A stretch of 64,000 nucleotides of DNA from Candidatus Tokpelaia sp. JSC188 (GCA_003331065.1 QENB01000001.1:1-64000), one strand, 5' to 3'. Positions 1 to 10,990 are shown, counted from the stretch's first letter. Notes: generated from the letters alone by a model not told the origin. Translations and numbers: made by a program.

Positions 1-376
1 TTTTTAAAGGTTTTGTATACCTACAGTTAGCGATTTTATCCATATTTTTAATTATCAAACCACAAATAAATCGCCTTAATGTCTGATTATCTTTGTTGAG
101 CAGGGATCTGCTTAGCACCATTCATTCCTAGGCATGTATAATTTTGATACAATTGTTGTCGGATAAGTTTTAGGTATGCCAATTTAAGGCTTACGAATCA
201 AAGAAGAGCTATCAAGATAGACAGTAGTACCTACATCTGCCGCATAAAGCTTCTTGGCCTCTTGAAGCATGGGTACGTTATAATAAGAAGAACAATTTTT
301 TAATAAAACACCGGTCGCTAAATTTCCGTTCAATCTTGGAAGATTGCAACAGAGCTCTACGTTATGACATAAGTAC
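1..376. other. Gene-poor left edge with a repeat copy and a possible gene remnant
   Basis: No intact gene is visible. The stretch holds one copy (43-140) of a 98-bp repeat found inverted at 17143-17240. On the minus strand there is an open frame without a good start (about 184-384), ending in a TAA at 184-186 and running into the 3' end of the neighbouring ratA-like gene. Its translation is not low-complexity and could be the tail of a decayed gene, but I do not recognise it. Confidence 0.5.
43..140 (-). repeat. 98-bp dispersed inverted repeat, copy 1
   Basis: Read on the minus strand this copy matches 17143-17240 (plus strand) over 98 bases with 7 mismatches by eye, all of them transitions. 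The two copies face each other across about 17 kb of housekeeping and ccm genes. No transposase lies next to either copy. It could be a gene-end remnant, a small non-autonomous element or an RNA; the sequence alone does not decide. Confidence 0.8.
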
Positions 377-841
377 TCAATTTTCTATACCGTAAATTTC
401 ATTGGCTCGTTTTTCAAACGCATTAGTGAATTTGCAAAAGATTGCATCAAACATTGATCCCATCATCAGGCTGAATATCGAATTTTTGAATTCATATTCA
501 ATGAAAAATTCAAGCCGGCAGACGTTCTTATTTTCCATCGGTAAAAATAGCCAGCGGTTTTCAAGATACCGGAAAGGACCATCAACATACTGCACATCAA
601 TCCGATTTTCTTCCGGTCTTAAATAAACCTGTGTGGTAAATGTCTCACGAACGAGCTTATAACCAACTGTCATATCCGCAATAAGAAATGTCTTGCTATC
701 TTGTTTCTGACTAGACCGAATAATCAAGTCCTTACACATAGGTAGGAATTCAGGATAGTGCTCAATATCCGCAACCAACGCAAACATTTTTTCTCTGGGA
801 TGATGGATATATTTCTCCGTGTTGAAACGTGGCATTATCAT
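377..841 (-). CDS. RatA/COQ10-family ubiquinone-binding START-like protein
   Basis: The 154-residue protein matches the SRPBCC (START-like) family that includes COQ10, which binds ubiquinone and supports its delivery to the respiratory chain, and E. coli RatA, described as a ribosome-association inhibitor. The early stretch HHPREKMFALVADIEHYPEF is typical of the family, and the length is normal. The ATG at 841 directly follows the lipA stop codon with no gap, so the two are probably translated together; a second ATG lies two codons downstream. This neighbourhood after lipA is common in Rhizobiales. A quinone-chaperone role is more likely than a toxin role, but that is inferred from the family. 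Confidence 0.85.
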   Translation of the reverse strand: MIMPRFNTEKYIHHPREKMFALVADIEHYPEFLPMCKDLIIRSSQKQDSKTFLIADMTVGYKLVRETFTTQVYLRPEENRIDVQYVDGPFRYLENRWLFLPMENKNVCRLEFFIEYEFKNSIFSLMMGSMFDAIFCKFTNAFEKRANEIYGIEN

Positions 842-1801
842 TCAGCGCCTAGAAGCAAGCTGTGCTGCACGAGCAACCTTCAGTTTTTCAAAACCGTCAC
901 TTGCATGATGAGAGGAGCGAGTCAATGGACTTGATGCCATATACAGAAAACCTTTGCTCTTACCGATTGTCGCGTATGAATTAAATTCATCTGGAGGGAT
1001 AAAACAGATAACTGGATGATGTTTGCGTGTTGGCTGAAGATATTGGCCAATAGTCATGAAATCAACATTAGCTACACGAAGATCATCCATAAGCTGAAGC
1101 ACTTCATTGCGCTCCTCGCCCAAACCAATCATAATACCCGATTTTGTAAAGATAGAAGGATCAAGCTCCTTGACTCGTTGCAATAAGCGAATAGAATGAA
1201 AATATCGAGCACCTGGCCGCACACTGAGATATTTGGATGGCACAGTTTCCAGATTATGGTTAAAAATATCAGGGCGTGCAGCGACTATGATTTCTAATGC
1301 ACCCTCCTTATGTCGAAAATCAGGAGTTAGAATTTCGATTGTTGTCTTTGGTGTCTGCTTGCGAATAGCCTGAATAACTTCAGCAAAATGCTGCGCACCA
1401 CCATCAGGCAAATCATCACGGTCAACTGAGGTAATTACCACATGCTTTAGACTCATCTGCTGAATTGCTCTAGCGATCCTCTTCGGTTCATCTTTATCAA
1501 GAGGAAAAGGAATACCAGTTGTCACATTACAGAAAGCACAGGCACGGGTACAAATTTCACCCATGATCATAAAACTTGCATGACCTTGATGCCAACATTC
1601 GCCCATATTTGGGCAAGAAGCCTCCTTACATACCGTAACCAATTTGTTTGCATGAACAATATCGCTAGTCTTGGTATAAAGCTTTGATCTTGGTACTCGG
1701 ACACGTATCCAATCCGGTTTTTTCAGTACTTTATTATCTTGCCTGTGCGCCTTTTCCGGATGACGGACACGTCGGTTGACCGTATCAAGCACCGTAACCA
1801 T
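842..1801 (-). CDS. lipA: Lipoyl synthase
   Basis: LipA is a radical SAM enzyme that inserts two sulfurs into octanoyl groups on lipoyl domains, here presumably those of the PDH subunits encoded just upstream. The auxiliary-cluster motif [12 protein letters not shown] gives C58, C63 and C69, and the radical SAM motif CTRACAFC gives C84, C88 and C91. The C-terminal serine ligand motif is present as RSSHHA, where RSSYHA is more usual. At 319 residues it is full length. It is the last but one gene of the pdhA-pdhB-pdhC-lpdA-lipA-ratA run, so the lipoylated enzyme and its cofactor maker are encoded together. Confidence 0.96.
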   Translation of the reverse strand: MVTVLDTVNRRVRHPEKAHRQDNKVLKKPDWIRVRVPRSKLYTKTSDIVHANKLVTVCKEASCPNMGECWHQGHASFMIMGEICTRACAFCNVTTGIPFPLDKDEPKRIARAIQQMSLKHVVITSVDRDDLPDGGAQHFAEVIQAIRKQTPKTTIEILTPDFRHKEGALEIIVAARPDIFNHNLETVPSKYLSVRPGARYFHSIRLLQRVKELDPSIFTKSGIMIGLGEERNEVLQLMDDLRVANVDFMTIGQYLQPTRKHHPVICFIPPDEFNSYATIGKSKGFLYMASSPLTRSSHHASDGFEKLKVARAAQLASRR

Positions 1802-1872
1802 GATTTTTCCTTATAATTATTGCTCATAGAAGAATCTTTTTTATGTAGACATTTTCTTTCTCATTACTGAAG

Positions 1873-3333
1873 TTATGCATTCAGCGCGATGCCATAAGCA
1901 TTTAGTACACTTTCCTTCATCATTTCTGATAAAGTCGGGTGTGGAAACACTGTATGCATCAGTTCTTCTTCGGTTGTTTCAAGATTCATAGCAATCACAA
2001 ATCCCTGAATCAGCTCCGTTACCTCTGCCCCAACCATATGGGCGCCAAGAAGCTGACCATTCTTTTTATCAAAGATAATTTTAACAAACCCTTGATCCTC
2101 ACCAAGAGCGATGGCTTTACCATTGACTGCAAAAGAATAGCGCCCGATACGAATATCATAACCAATTTCTCTTGCTTTTGCCTCTGTCAATCCAACTGAA
2201 GCTAGTTGTGGCATGCAATAAATACAGCCAGGAATTTTATCCTTATCTAGTGAACGAACTGTTTTTAAACCAACAATCTTTTCAATACAGATCACACCTT
2301 CTTCCTCTGCTTTATGGGCAAGCATCGGTGGCCCTGTCACATCACCAATTGCGTAAATACCAGAAACATTGGTACATCCCCATTCATCAACAATAATACA
2401 ACCACGCTCGGTTTTAACACCCAATATTTCAAGCCCAATATTTGCAATATTTCCCTGTACACCAACTGCAGAAATTAGACGTTCTGCACTAATAGTCTGC
2501 ATTTTGCCATCAACTTCAATATACACAGTAACGAAATGACCTCCTTTATCCACCCTATCAATTTGTGCCCTGGTTAGAATTCGAATACCGCGCTTTTCAA
2601 GCTGCTTATGAGCAAACGCAGAAATTTCAGCGTCTTCAAGTGGCATAATCTGCGCTAACACTTCAATTACCGTGACCTCACTACCCATGGATCGATAAAA
2701 AGAAGCAAATTCGATACCGATTGCTCCTGATCCCACAATCACTAAGGATTTCGGTATTGTTTTCGGTATCATTGCCTCAAAATAACTCCAAATTAGGTTA
2801 CCATCTGGTTCCATGCCTGGAAGGGTTTTTGGGCAAGCACCGGTAGCAACAATAATATGCTTTGCTTCATAAATACCTTCACCCAACACTTCCTTTGGAA
2901 TGGGATGTTGCGGCTCCATGGCTAGTTTCGACGAATTTCCGACAATAATTTTAGCCAACTGTCCGCTGGTTGCAGCACGTACTAGCTTTGCTTCTCCCCA
3001 GATGAGATTAATTTTATTTTTTTTCATTAGAAGATTGATACCGTTGTTCAAGCGACCCGAAACTCTACGTGAACGCGCGACTATTGCTTTGATATCAGCA
3101 CTGATAGAACCTTCAAGTTTTAGACCATATTCCTTAATATGTTCAGCGAGATGCTTAATCTCAGCAGAACGCAATAGGGCTTTAGTCGGTATGCATCCCC
3201 AATTCAGACAGATTCCTCCTAGATGCTCACGCTCAACAATAGCCGTTCTAAACCCTAGTTGTGCCGCACGGACTGCCGCTACATAGCCACCTGGACCAGA
3301 GCCAATTACGATTATGTCATAAATTCCCGACAT
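1873..3333 (-). CDS. lpdA: Dihydrolipoyl dehydrogenase (E3)
   Basis: E3 is the FAD enzyme that reoxidises dihydrolipoamide and reduces NAD+. The N-terminal FAD-binding motif GSGPGGY is at residues 11-17, followed by the redox disulfide in CLNWGC (C42 and C47). A second Rossmann motif (VGSGAIGIEF) lies near residue 200 for NAD, and the catalytic histidine motif appears near the C terminus as HPHPTLSE. The 486-residue length is slightly above the usual 465-475. It lies 86 bases downstream of pdhC and 71 bases upstream of lipA on the same strand, so this is the PDH-associated E3; a separate copy for 2-oxoglutarate dehydrogenase may exist elsewhere. Confidence 0.96.
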   Translation of the reverse strand: MSGIYDIIVIGSGPGGYVAAVRAAQLGFRTAIVEREHLGGICLNWGCIPTKALLRSAEIKHLAEHIKEYGLKLEGSISADIKAIVARSRRVSGRLNNGINLLMKKNKINLIWGEAKLVRAATSGQLAKIIVGNSSKLAMEPQHPIPKEVLGEGIYEAKHIIVATGACPKTLPGMEPDGNLIWSYFEAMIPKTIPKSLVIVGSGAIGIEFASFYRSMGSEVTVIEVLAQIMPLEDAEISAFAHKQLEKRGIRILTRAQIDRVDKGGHFVTVYIEVDGKMQTISAERLISAVGVQGNIANIGLEILGVKTERGCIIVDEWGCTNVSGIYAIGDVTGPPMLAHKAEEEGVICIEKIVGLKTVRSLDKDKIPGCIYCMPQLASVGLTEAKAREIGYDIRIGRYSFAVNGKAIALGEDQGFVKIIFDKKNGQLLGAHMVGAEVTELIQGFVIAMNLETTEEELMHTVFPHPTLSEMMKESVLNAYGIALNA

Positions 3334-3419
3334 AATTTTCCTCCATGGAGAAGTATTCTATTATTTAAGATTTCGGAAGATACTACACCTGCAGTGTAAG
3401 ATGATCATTACAGTTAGAC

Positions 3420-4706
3420 CTAGATTAGTATTGTCAATGGATTTTCAATTAATCTTCTAAAAGTCTGCGCAAGCTCAGCCGCTAAAGCACCATCAATTAC
3501 CCGATGGTCAACCGAAATTGTTACTGACATTACAGTTACAGCTTTAATGGCATCATCCTTGACAAGAACTCTTTTTTCTCCTGAACCAATTGCAAAAATT
3601 GTCGCTTGTGGTGGATTGAGAATAGCAGAAAATTCCTTGACCCCGAACATACCCATATTAGAAATAGCCGTACTGCCACCTTGATATTCTGCAGGCTTGA
3701 GTTTACGCTGTCGTGCTCGCTTGACCAGAGATTTCATTTCATTAGAGATTGTCTGCAAAGATTTCTCATCAGCGTGGCGCACAATCGGCGTAATCAGCCC
3801 ATTAGGAATCGCAACTGCCACTCCAATATCAACACAAATATGGCGTAGTACACCACTGTCAAGCCATGAAACGTTAGCATCTGGAATCTCTTTTAATGCT
3901 AGAGCAACTGACTTAACGATCATATCATTGATTGATATCTTATAGGTCGGTATAGAAGCATCATCTGTTTTTTTCATAGGAGCTGCCTTATTGATACTAA
4001 GTCTCAGCTCCAACAATGCGTCTAATTCACAATCAATCGTTACGTAAAAATGCGGCACAGTCTGTTTTGATTCAACCAATCGTCTAGCAATTGTCTTACG
4101 CATTCCATTATGTGGGATAATTGTGTATTCACCTGGTGTAAAAAGTTTAAGAATAGCATCATTAGAATGTGCTAAAGGCGGTGTACAATGCTCTTCTATC
4201 TCTGGTACAGAAGAATGATCCCTAAGCTTTATCATGCTTTCAACATCACTCTTCACAACCCGTCCATGCGGGCCACTTCCTGGAATTGAAGCAATGTCGA
4301 TATCCGCCTTCGCTGCCAAACGTCGGGCTAGAGGAGAAGAAAATACCCGTATCTCTTTTTTTACATCACTTAACATCATGGCATTGACAGAAAGGTTTGT
4401 CGCTACTTTTAGAACCTTAGGCTCTTGCGGAGCAGAAATTTCAGCAATGTCTTTAACATCTCTATCCTCTTCAACAAGCAGGGCAATGACAGAATTAACC
4501 TTGATTCCCTGTGTTCCGTCTGGAAAAATAATCCTGGCAAGGACACCCTCATCTACTGCTTCGATTTCCATTGTCGCCTTATCGGTTTCAATCTCGGCAA
4601 TTATATCACCTGGATTTATTTTATCACCTTCCTTGACAAACCATTTTGACAGATTTCCTGCCTCCATTGTAGGAGAAAGCGCAGGCATGGTAATCTCTAC
4701 TGGCAT
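3420..4706 (-). CDS. pdhC: Pyruvate dehydrogenase E2, dihydrolipoyl acetyltransferase
   Basis: E2 forms the core of the pyruvate dehydrogenase complex and transfers acetyl groups to CoA. One lipoyl domain is at the N terminus with the lipoylated lysine K43 in ETDKATMEI. It is followed by a linker, a peripheral-subunit-binding domain near residues 125-160 (SPLARRLAAKADID, GSGPHGRVVKSDV) and the catalytic acyltransferase domain with the DHRVIDG active-site motif near the end. At 428 residues it is a normal single-lipoyl E2. It starts 14 bases after the pdhB stop codon. The acetyltransferase, rather than succinyltransferase, assignment rests on the adjacent E1 genes. Confidence 0.95.
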   Translation of the reverse strand: MPVEITMPALSPTMEAGNLSKWFVKEGDKINPGDIIAEIETDKATMEIEAVDEGVLARIIFPDGTQGIKVNSVIALLVEEDRDVKDIAEISAPQEPKVLKVATNLSVNAMMLSDVKKEIRVFSSPLARRLAAKADIDIASIPGSGPHGRVVKSDVESMIKLRDHSSVPEIEEHCTPPLAHSNDAILKLFTPGEYTIIPHNGMRKTIARRLVESKQTVPHFYVTIDCELDALLELRLSINKAAPMKKTDDASIPTYKISINDMIVKSVALALKEIPDANVSWLDSGVLRHICVDIGVAVAIPNGLITPIVRHADEKSLQTISNEMKSLVKRARQRKLKPAEYQGGSTAISNMGMFGVKEFSAILNPPQATIFAIGSGEKRVLVKDDAIKAVTVMSVTISVDHRVIDGALAAELAQTFRRLIENPLTILI

Positions 4707-4720
4707 TTAACTCCGCTCCT

Positions 4721-6040
4721 TTACAATTTATAAGTAACGGCCCGAACAGCATCAATCACTTCGGAAACACTTGGCAAGGCAGCCTTTTCAAGATTTGTAG
4801 CATAAGGCATAGGCACATCCTTGCTGGCAATGGTTAGAATCGGTGCATCTAACCAATCAAAAGCCTGTTGCATAACACGAGTTGCAATTTCCGTCCCGAC
4901 AGACGATTGCGGAAAACCCTCCTCAACAGTCACAAGACGGCCGGTTTTTTTTACTGATTCAATAATAGTCGATATATCCATTGGCCGGATGGTACGAAGG
5001 TCAATAAGCTCTGCGTCAATATTCATTTTCATCAACTCGTTAACAGCTTCGACTGCATAACGCATACCTGCACCAAAGGCAACCAATGTGACATCATTAC
5101 CAACCTTATGGATACGTGCCTTACCGATCGGTAGCACAAAATCATCAAGCTTTGGTACTTCAAACTGATGGTTGTAGAGCATTTCGTTTTCAAGAAAAAT
5201 AACAGGATTGTCATCACGAATTGCGGCCTTGAGAAGACCTTTGGCATCCGCCGCTGTATAAGGCATAATTACTTTCAATCCCGGAATATGCCCATACCAA
5301 GCGGCATAGCACTGTGAATGCTGAGCGGCAACGCGTGCTGCAGCACCGTTAGGTCCCCGAAATACCACCGATGCTGACATTTGTCCGCCAGACATATATC
5401 GAGTTTTAGCAGCAGAATTGATAATCTGGTCAATTGCCTGCATAGCAAAATTAAAGGTCATGAACTCAACAATAGGACGCAACCCGGCGAAAGCAGCCCC
5501 AACCCCAAGGCCAGCAAAAGCATGTTCGCTAATTGGTGTATCAACAATACGACGTTCACCAAATTCCTCTAAAAGGCCCTGTGATACTTTATAAGCTCCC
5601 TGATATTGCGCAACTTCCTCACCTATAAGAAAAACATTTTCATCGCGCCGCATTTCTTCAGCCATGGCATCATGCAACGCTTCACGTACAGTTAGCATCT
5701 GCATTTCCGTATTTGGAATACTCGCAGATTGAACAGGAATAGAAGATAAAGATGTAGGCTTTAATACTGCATGTCTATCGATATCTATTGCACTTTCTCC
5801 TTCTTGCAAGAGAACAGCAATACGCGTATTCACCTTCACGCCTTCCGTACCTTCTGGCACCAGTATCTTACCGATGATACTATCATCAGTGGCTTCGATT
5901 TCCATTGTTGCCTTATCTGTTTCAATCTCGGCAATTACATCACCGATCATGACCTTATCACCTTCTTTTTTAACCCATTTGGAAATCGTACCTTCTTCCA
6001 TCGTAGGAGAAAGCGCAGGCATCAAAACATCTATAGCCAT
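4721..6040 (-). CDS. pdhB: Pyruvate dehydrogenase E1 beta with N-terminal lipoyl domain
   Basis: This is the beta subunit of the heterotetrameric, TPP-dependent E1. Unusually compared with most bacteria, but as known in Rhizobiales, the first ~80 residues form a lipoyl domain with K43 in ETDKATMEI, almost identical to the E2 domain. The transketolase-like beta subunit begins around residue 115 ([16 protein letters not shown]). I chose the ATG at 6040 because it follows a purine-rich ribosome site (AAAGAGAAG) and leaves a 13-base gap after pdhA; an upstream frame extension would overlap pdhA and add residues foreign to the family. The protein is 439 residues with this start. Confidence 0.95.
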   Translation of the reverse strand: MAIDVLMPALSPTMEEGTISKWVKKEGDKVMIGDVIAEIETDKATMEIEATDDSIIGKILVPEGTEGVKVNTRIAVLLQEGESAIDIDRHAVLKPTSLSSIPVQSASIPNTEMQMLTVREALHDAMAEEMRRDENVFLIGEEVAQYQGAYKVSQGLLEEFGERRIVDTPISEHAFAGLGVGAAFAGLRPIVEFMTFNFAMQAIDQIINSAAKTRYMSGGQMSASVVFRGPNGAAARVAAQHSQCYAAWYGHIPGLKVIMPYTAADAKGLLKAAIRDDNPVIFLENEMLYNHQFEVPKLDDFVLPIGKARIHKVGNDVTLVAFGAGMRYAVEAVNELMKMNIDAELIDLRTIRPMDISTIIESVKKTGRLVTVEEGFPQSSVGTEIATRVMQQAFDWLDAPILTIASKDVPMPYATNLEKAALPSVSEVIDAVRAVTYKL

Positions 6041-6053
6041 ATCTTCTCTTTCT

Positions 6054-7094
6054 TCATACCAAAATATCCGTATAGAGCTCAGAAACATCTGGTTCAGGAT
6101 TGCTTTGTGCAAAACTTACCGCGTCCGCAACAATTGCACAGACGCCTTCATCTATTTCCTTTAAAGCACTTTCGATAATCCATCCTTTTTCAAGCAAACG
6201 CTGCCTTACTTGATTTATAGCATCATGCTCAGTACGAACTTTTTGAACTTCTTCCTTACTGCGATATTGCGCTGGATCGGACATAGAGTGGCCACGATAG
6301 CGATATGTTTGCATATCAAGAATGATCGGCCCATTTCCGGCACGTGCCCAGGCAAGAGCTTCATCAGCGACCGCCTTGACTAAACGCACATCCATACCAT
6401 CAACTACAATGCCAGGAATCTCGAATGAAAGACCTCGGCGAGATAAATCTGTTTCTGCTGATGCTCGAATAACAGATGTTCCCATAGCGTATTGGTTATT
6501 TTCAATCACATAAATAACCGGCAACTTCCATAATGAAGCCATATTAAAACTCTCATAGACTTGCCCTTGATTAACTGCTCCGTCACCGAAAAAAATTAGG
6601 GAAACATTGTTATTGTTACGATAATGATTTGCAAAAGCAAGCCCTGTACCAAGCGGTACCTGGGCACCGACAATACCATGACCGCCGTAAAAATTTTTGT
6701 CTTTCGAGAACATGTGCATAGAACCACCTTTGCCTTTGGAAAAGCCATCTCTACGCCCCATAAGTTCTGCCATAACACCACGAGGGTTCATTCCTACAGC
6801 AAGCATATGTCCATGATCACGATAGGAAGTAATAATTTGATCACCCTTTTTAGTAGCTTTTAACATACCTACAATAATTGCTTCTTGTCCAATATAAAGA
6901 TGACAGAATCCACCAATAAGGCCCATACCATAAAGTTGACCAGCTTTTTCTTCGAAACGTCGGAGCAGCAGCATTTCGCGGTAGACATCAAGTTCTTCTT
7001 TTTTCGTAAATTCAACAGGTTGAAGTGGTTTGATTGCACTAGATAGAGCGCTCTGTACTGCCTTATCAGACATTTCCTGAGTCTTCGCTGCCAT
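6054..7094 (-). CDS. pdhA: Pyruvate dehydrogenase E1 alpha
   Basis: The alpha subunit binds thiamine pyrophosphate and decarboxylates pyruvate. The TPP/Mg motif starts at GDGAVNQG and ends at the paired asparagines of [11 protein letters not shown]. The phosphorylation-loop-like region YRGHSMSDP typical of the E1 alpha family is also present. The 346-residue length is normal. GGGAG lies a few bases before the ATG at 7094. It is the first gene of the PDH run, 122 bases after ftsB. Confidence 0.96.
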   Translation of the reverse strand: MAAKTQEMSDKAVQSALSSAIKPLQPVEFTKKEELDVYREMLLLRRFEEKAGQLYGMGLIGGFCHLYIGQEAIIVGMLKATKKGDQIITSYRDHGHMLAVGMNPRGVMAELMGRRDGFSKGKGGSMHMFSKDKNFYGGHGIVGAQVPLGTGLAFANHYRNNNNVSLIFFGDGAVNQGQVYESFNMASLWKLPVIYVIENNQYAMGTSVIRASAETDLSRRGLSFEIPGIVVDGMDVRLVKAVADEALAWARAGNGPIILDMQTYRYRGHSMSDPAQYRSKEEVQKVRTEHDAINQVRQRLLEKGWIIESALKEIDEGVCAIVADAVSFAQSNPEPDVSELYTDILV

Positions 7095-7216
7095 ATTCTA
7101 CTCCCTATGATAGATTTTCTCAAAGTACGCTGTCGTCAATAAAGTTACAAGCGGGTAGTGGGAAATTAACAAGTGAATAACCTAATGTTTTTATTATTTT
7201 TTCAATCTTATTTTAT

Positions 7217-7546
7217 TTAATTTATAATAGCGGATTTAGATATTATGATGCTAAGCTCGTTAGGAGACGCGAGATTTAGATTCTTTCTGATATACTCATC
7301 CAACATATCTTTCTCAATCGTACCATCACGAAGGGAAGAATTTTTTCTTTCAAGCAAGCTGCGCAAATCTTCGAGTTTTTTTAGTTCAAGATTAAGAAAA
7401 GCAATGCGTTTTTCGAGCGCAATACGCGAATAAAGACCATATTCACCATGATAAAGATGATAACCAAAATAGGAAAGAACGCCAAAAGTCAAAACTGGAA
7501 GAATAAACCGACTCCTGTTTGTTCGGCGTTTTTGTTTGGTCCACAT
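7217..7546 (-). CDS. FtsB/DivIC-family septum formation initiator
   Basis: This is a small bitopic membrane protein of the FtsB/DivIC family, which links early and late divisome proteins through FtsL and FtsQ. With the ATG at 7546 it has 109 residues: a basic N terminus (WTKQKRRTNRSR), one membrane segment around residues 14-33, then a coiled coil (RIALEKRIAFLNLELKKLEDL) and a short C-terminal region. A TTG at 7594 would add 16 residues but has no support. Its position between eno and pdhA is the common place for this gene in Alphaproteobacteria. The ribosome site is weak. Confidence 0.85.
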   Translation of the reverse strand: MWTKQKRRTNRSRFILPVLTFGVLSYFGYHLYHGEYGLYSRIALEKRIAFLNLELKKLEDLRSLLERKNSSLRDGTIEKDMLDEYIRKNLNLASPNELSIIISKSAIIN

Positions 7547-7751
7547 AGAATAATATACCCTATTTGCAGTACCCCTTCTCCCAGATTTCACCAAATCTGA
7601 ATAGAAATCTCCCTACTGATCTTTATTTTATGTATTTAACATCTGTTCCATAATTTTAGCAAAATACACATCAATAATCATTGCTGAGATTATTAACATG
7701 GCCAGCCCATGACTTCAATATTTCCAATTCACTGCGTGATCTAGAAAACAT

Positions 7752-7812
7752 CTCACAATGGTTTAACTGACTCACAATGGTTTAACTGACTGACTCACAA
7801 TGGTTTAACTGA
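7752..7812. repeat. Three tandem copies of a 19-bp unit
   Basis: The unit CTCACAATGGTTTAACTGA occurs at 7752-7770 and 7771-7789 back to back, then after a 4-base CTGA spacer at 7794-7812. The CTGA repeats the end of the unit. The array ends 18 bases past the eno stop codon, between eno and ftsB. The copies are identical, so the array is recent or actively varying. No gene is seen in it. Confidence 0.95.
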
Positions 7813-7830
7813 CTTACTATACTTAATTCC

Positions 7831-9135
<1,305 letters not shown>

Positions 9136-9254
9136 TTAAATTAAACGCTATGAAAAAAATGCCTCCTAGCATTTTTGGATAAATTTTATTTTTCTTTTAC
9201 TCATATGCTTTTTTGAAGAGAGAAATATCCGGCACTTGGACTCATTATCATCAA

Positions 9255-10100
9255 TTAATTATATCCCGAAAACTTTTTTGCAATCCGATCAAAAGCTTGC
9301 AATCTTTCAAGAAAGCCGAAAAGATCGGTAAGTTTTAACATATTTGACCCATCAGATGGCGCGTTATCAGGATCTTGGTGAATTTCAATAAAAACACCAG
9401 CAACACCAACAGAAACTGCAGCTCGTGCTAATGGTTCTACAAACTTACGCTGGCCACCTGTAGAAATACCTCGATCACCTGGCTGTTGAACAGAATGGGT
9501 AGCATCAAAAATAACCGGTGCCCCAAAACTTGCCATGATCGGCAAGGATCGCATATCTGATACGAGTGTATTGTAACCAAAAGAAACACCACGTTCACAA
9601 GCCATCACATTATAATTGCCACTTTCTGTCACCTTTTTAAGAACATTTTTCATATCCCAGGGCGCAAGAAACTGTCCTTTTTTGACATTGACAACTCGCC
9701 CTGTTTTAGCAGCTGCAACGAGAAGATCTGTTTGGCGGCACAAGAAGGCTGGAATTTGCAAAATGTCAACAACCTCACTCACCAGATGACACTGTTCTTC
9801 ATTATGAACATCTGTTAAAATAGGCAGAGCGAAAGCCTTCTTCAGCTCTGAAAAAACATGCATTGCCTTTTCGAATCCGATGCCACGCTTCGCATTCAGC
9901 GATGTTCTATTCGCTTTGTCAAAGCTTGATTTATAAACAAAGCCAATACCAAGACTATCAGTTATCTCTTTCAGGGCGCCTGCCATATCAAACGCGTGTT
10001 CACGACCTTCCATTTGACAAGGACCAGCGATCAATGCGATCGGTGCATTGTTGGAAAAAGTAACATTACCTACATTAATAGTGGTATTTGGTTTTGACAT
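9255..10100 (-). CDS. kdsA: 3-deoxy-D-manno-octulosonate 8-phosphate (KDO8P) synthase
   Basis: KdsA condenses phosphoenolpyruvate with arabinose 5-phosphate to make the KDO precursor of lipopolysaccharide inner core. The N-terminal motif AGPCQMEG places a cysteine (C28) where non-metal enzymes such as E. coli KdsA have asparagine. By family knowledge this points to the metal-dependent class. The substrate-binding stretches YKSSFDKANRTS, VNVKKGQFLAP and FDATHSVQQPG are intact. The 281-residue length is normal. Its location just before eno supplies a short path from PEP production, though the link is probably only positional. Confidence 0.96.
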   Translation of the reverse strand: MSKPNTTINVGNVTFSNNAPIALIAGPCQMEGREHAFDMAGALKEITDSLGIGFVYKSSFDKANRTSLNAKRGIGFEKAMHVFSELKKAFALPILTDVHNEEQCHLVSEVVDILQIPAFLCRQTDLLVAAAKTGRVVNVKKGQFLAPWDMKNVLKKVTESGNYNVMACERGVSFGYNTLVSDMRSLPIMASFGAPVIFDATHSVQQPGDRGISTGGQRKFVEPLARAAVSVGVAGVFIEIHQDPDNAPSDGSNMLKLTDLFGFLERLQAFDRIAKKFSGYN

Positions 10101-10723
10101 ATACTTCCTAAGAATAACAGAATGAACTATTCATCCAATGCAGAGAACTCACAATAGCTGAATGCTTCTATATTTTAAAGAGAATTCAAGATTCTCTGTC
10201 AAAAAGGAATCAAAAGAACTGACCTTTTGACATCATTCTCTTATCCAACAGTAGTAGGATTACTGCTATTTAGCGGAGCAGTAGTGTTTTAGTGAAGTGC
10301 TTTGACAAGTTTATTGATCACTTACTAGTTAGCTTATTTGATAAGGCTAGATATATCTTATTTCTTAAAATATTGATTGGGCCAATACTACATAAACATT
10401 TTGGTTTTTAGAACCAAATAGAGAGAATTAGTCCAAGGCATTCAAAAAACTACGGAGCATGGTCTTGATAATTATTTCCCACTTTTGCAGACAATCTCAA
10501 CACAGCTGCTAACCGAAATCATTAATCACTACATTCTAATAAAAAAACGCTCAACTAGTGCATACAAACGTAATCACTTAAATTATCCCTCTTTGACAAA
10601 TTCTGCAAAAAACCGCTATAACGGAATTAGGCTCTACTATCAGTCAACAAATTTTCTCGAACAAACAACTTCTATGCCTTTAAAGCTGAGTTTTACAAAG
10701 CTAAGTTTTTCGAATCAAAAAAA
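10101..10723. other. Intergenic stretch between rpsT and kdsA
   Basis: About 620 bases with no convincing gene. A frame of about 80 codons on the plus strand (10485-10727) has no recognisable features and runs into the rpsT terminator, so I do not call it. A hairpin followed by T residues lies at 10259-10290. I looked for DnaA boxes because rpsT is near dnaA in many relatives, and saw only one weak partial match (near 10230), so I do not call an origin. The kdsA promoter must lie in the lower-coordinate part. Confidence 0.5.
10259..10290 (+). terminator. Hairpin with short T run, terminator-like
   Basis: Arms ATTACTGCT (10259-10267) and AGCAGTAGT (10277-10285) pair over 9 bases with one G-T wobble, separated by a 9-base loop, and are followed by GTTTT on the plus strand. 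No plus-strand gene precedes it, so if it is a terminator it would end an unannotated transcript. It could also be a chance hairpin. Confidence 0.35.
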
Positions 10724-10752
10724 CTAAAGACTAAGCCTCTTTAGAGACTTAG
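10717..10752 (-). terminator. rpsT rho-independent terminator overlapping the gene end
   Basis: On the minus strand the arms CTAAGTCTCT and AGAGGCTTAG pair over the full 10 bases (one G-U), with a 2-base apparent loop that would open to at least 4. This is followed after the stop codon by a run of seven T. The stem is made of the last codons of rpsT, so the coding sequence doubles as terminator. Confidence 0.75.
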
Positions 10753-10990
10753 AAAGACGCGAAACCTTTCTAGATGCAGCATTTTTATGAAGAAGACCTT
10801 TGCTTACGGCATGCATAAGTTTTGGTTCGACAGCTTTAAAAGCGCACTGCGCAGCTTCCTTATCTCCCTGGGCAACAGCATCTTCAAACTTTCGAACAAA
10901 AGTACGAACTTGTGAACGACGAGCCTTATTGACCTCAGTACGTAAAAAGATCCTTCGCACTGCCTTTCTTGCTGAAGGTGTATTGGCCAT
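10724..10990 (-). CDS. rpsT: 30S ribosomal protein S20
   Basis: S20 binds 16S rRNA early in small-subunit assembly. The 88-residue protein begins [13 protein letters not shown], the typical alphaproteobacterial S20 start, and is rich in Arg, Lys and Ala throughout, ending [16 protein letters not shown] place the start at the ATG at 10990, preceded by GAGAGAATTT; the open frame continues upstream but that extension is hydrophobic and lies in the leader. A promoter-like pair is visible about 54 bases upstream and a terminator overlaps the 3' end, so the gene is probably transcribed alone. Confidence 0.96.
   Translation of the reverse strand: MANTPSARKAVRRIFLRTEVNKARRSQVRTFVRKFEDAVAQGDKEAAQCAFKAVEPKLMHAVSKGLLHKNAASRKVSRLSKSLKRLSL

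Noticed and set aside
4721..6040. Lipoyl domain on PDH E1 beta as a novel fusion
   Set aside because: This fusion is known in Rhizobiales and other Alphaproteobacteria, so it is not new.
10101..10723. Possible replication origin next to rpsT
   Set aside because: dnaA is absent and only one weak DnaA-box-like sequence is visible near 10230.
10485..10727. 80-codon plus-strand frame between kdsA and rpsT
   Set aside because: It has no family feature or ribosome site, and its end lies in the rpsT terminator.
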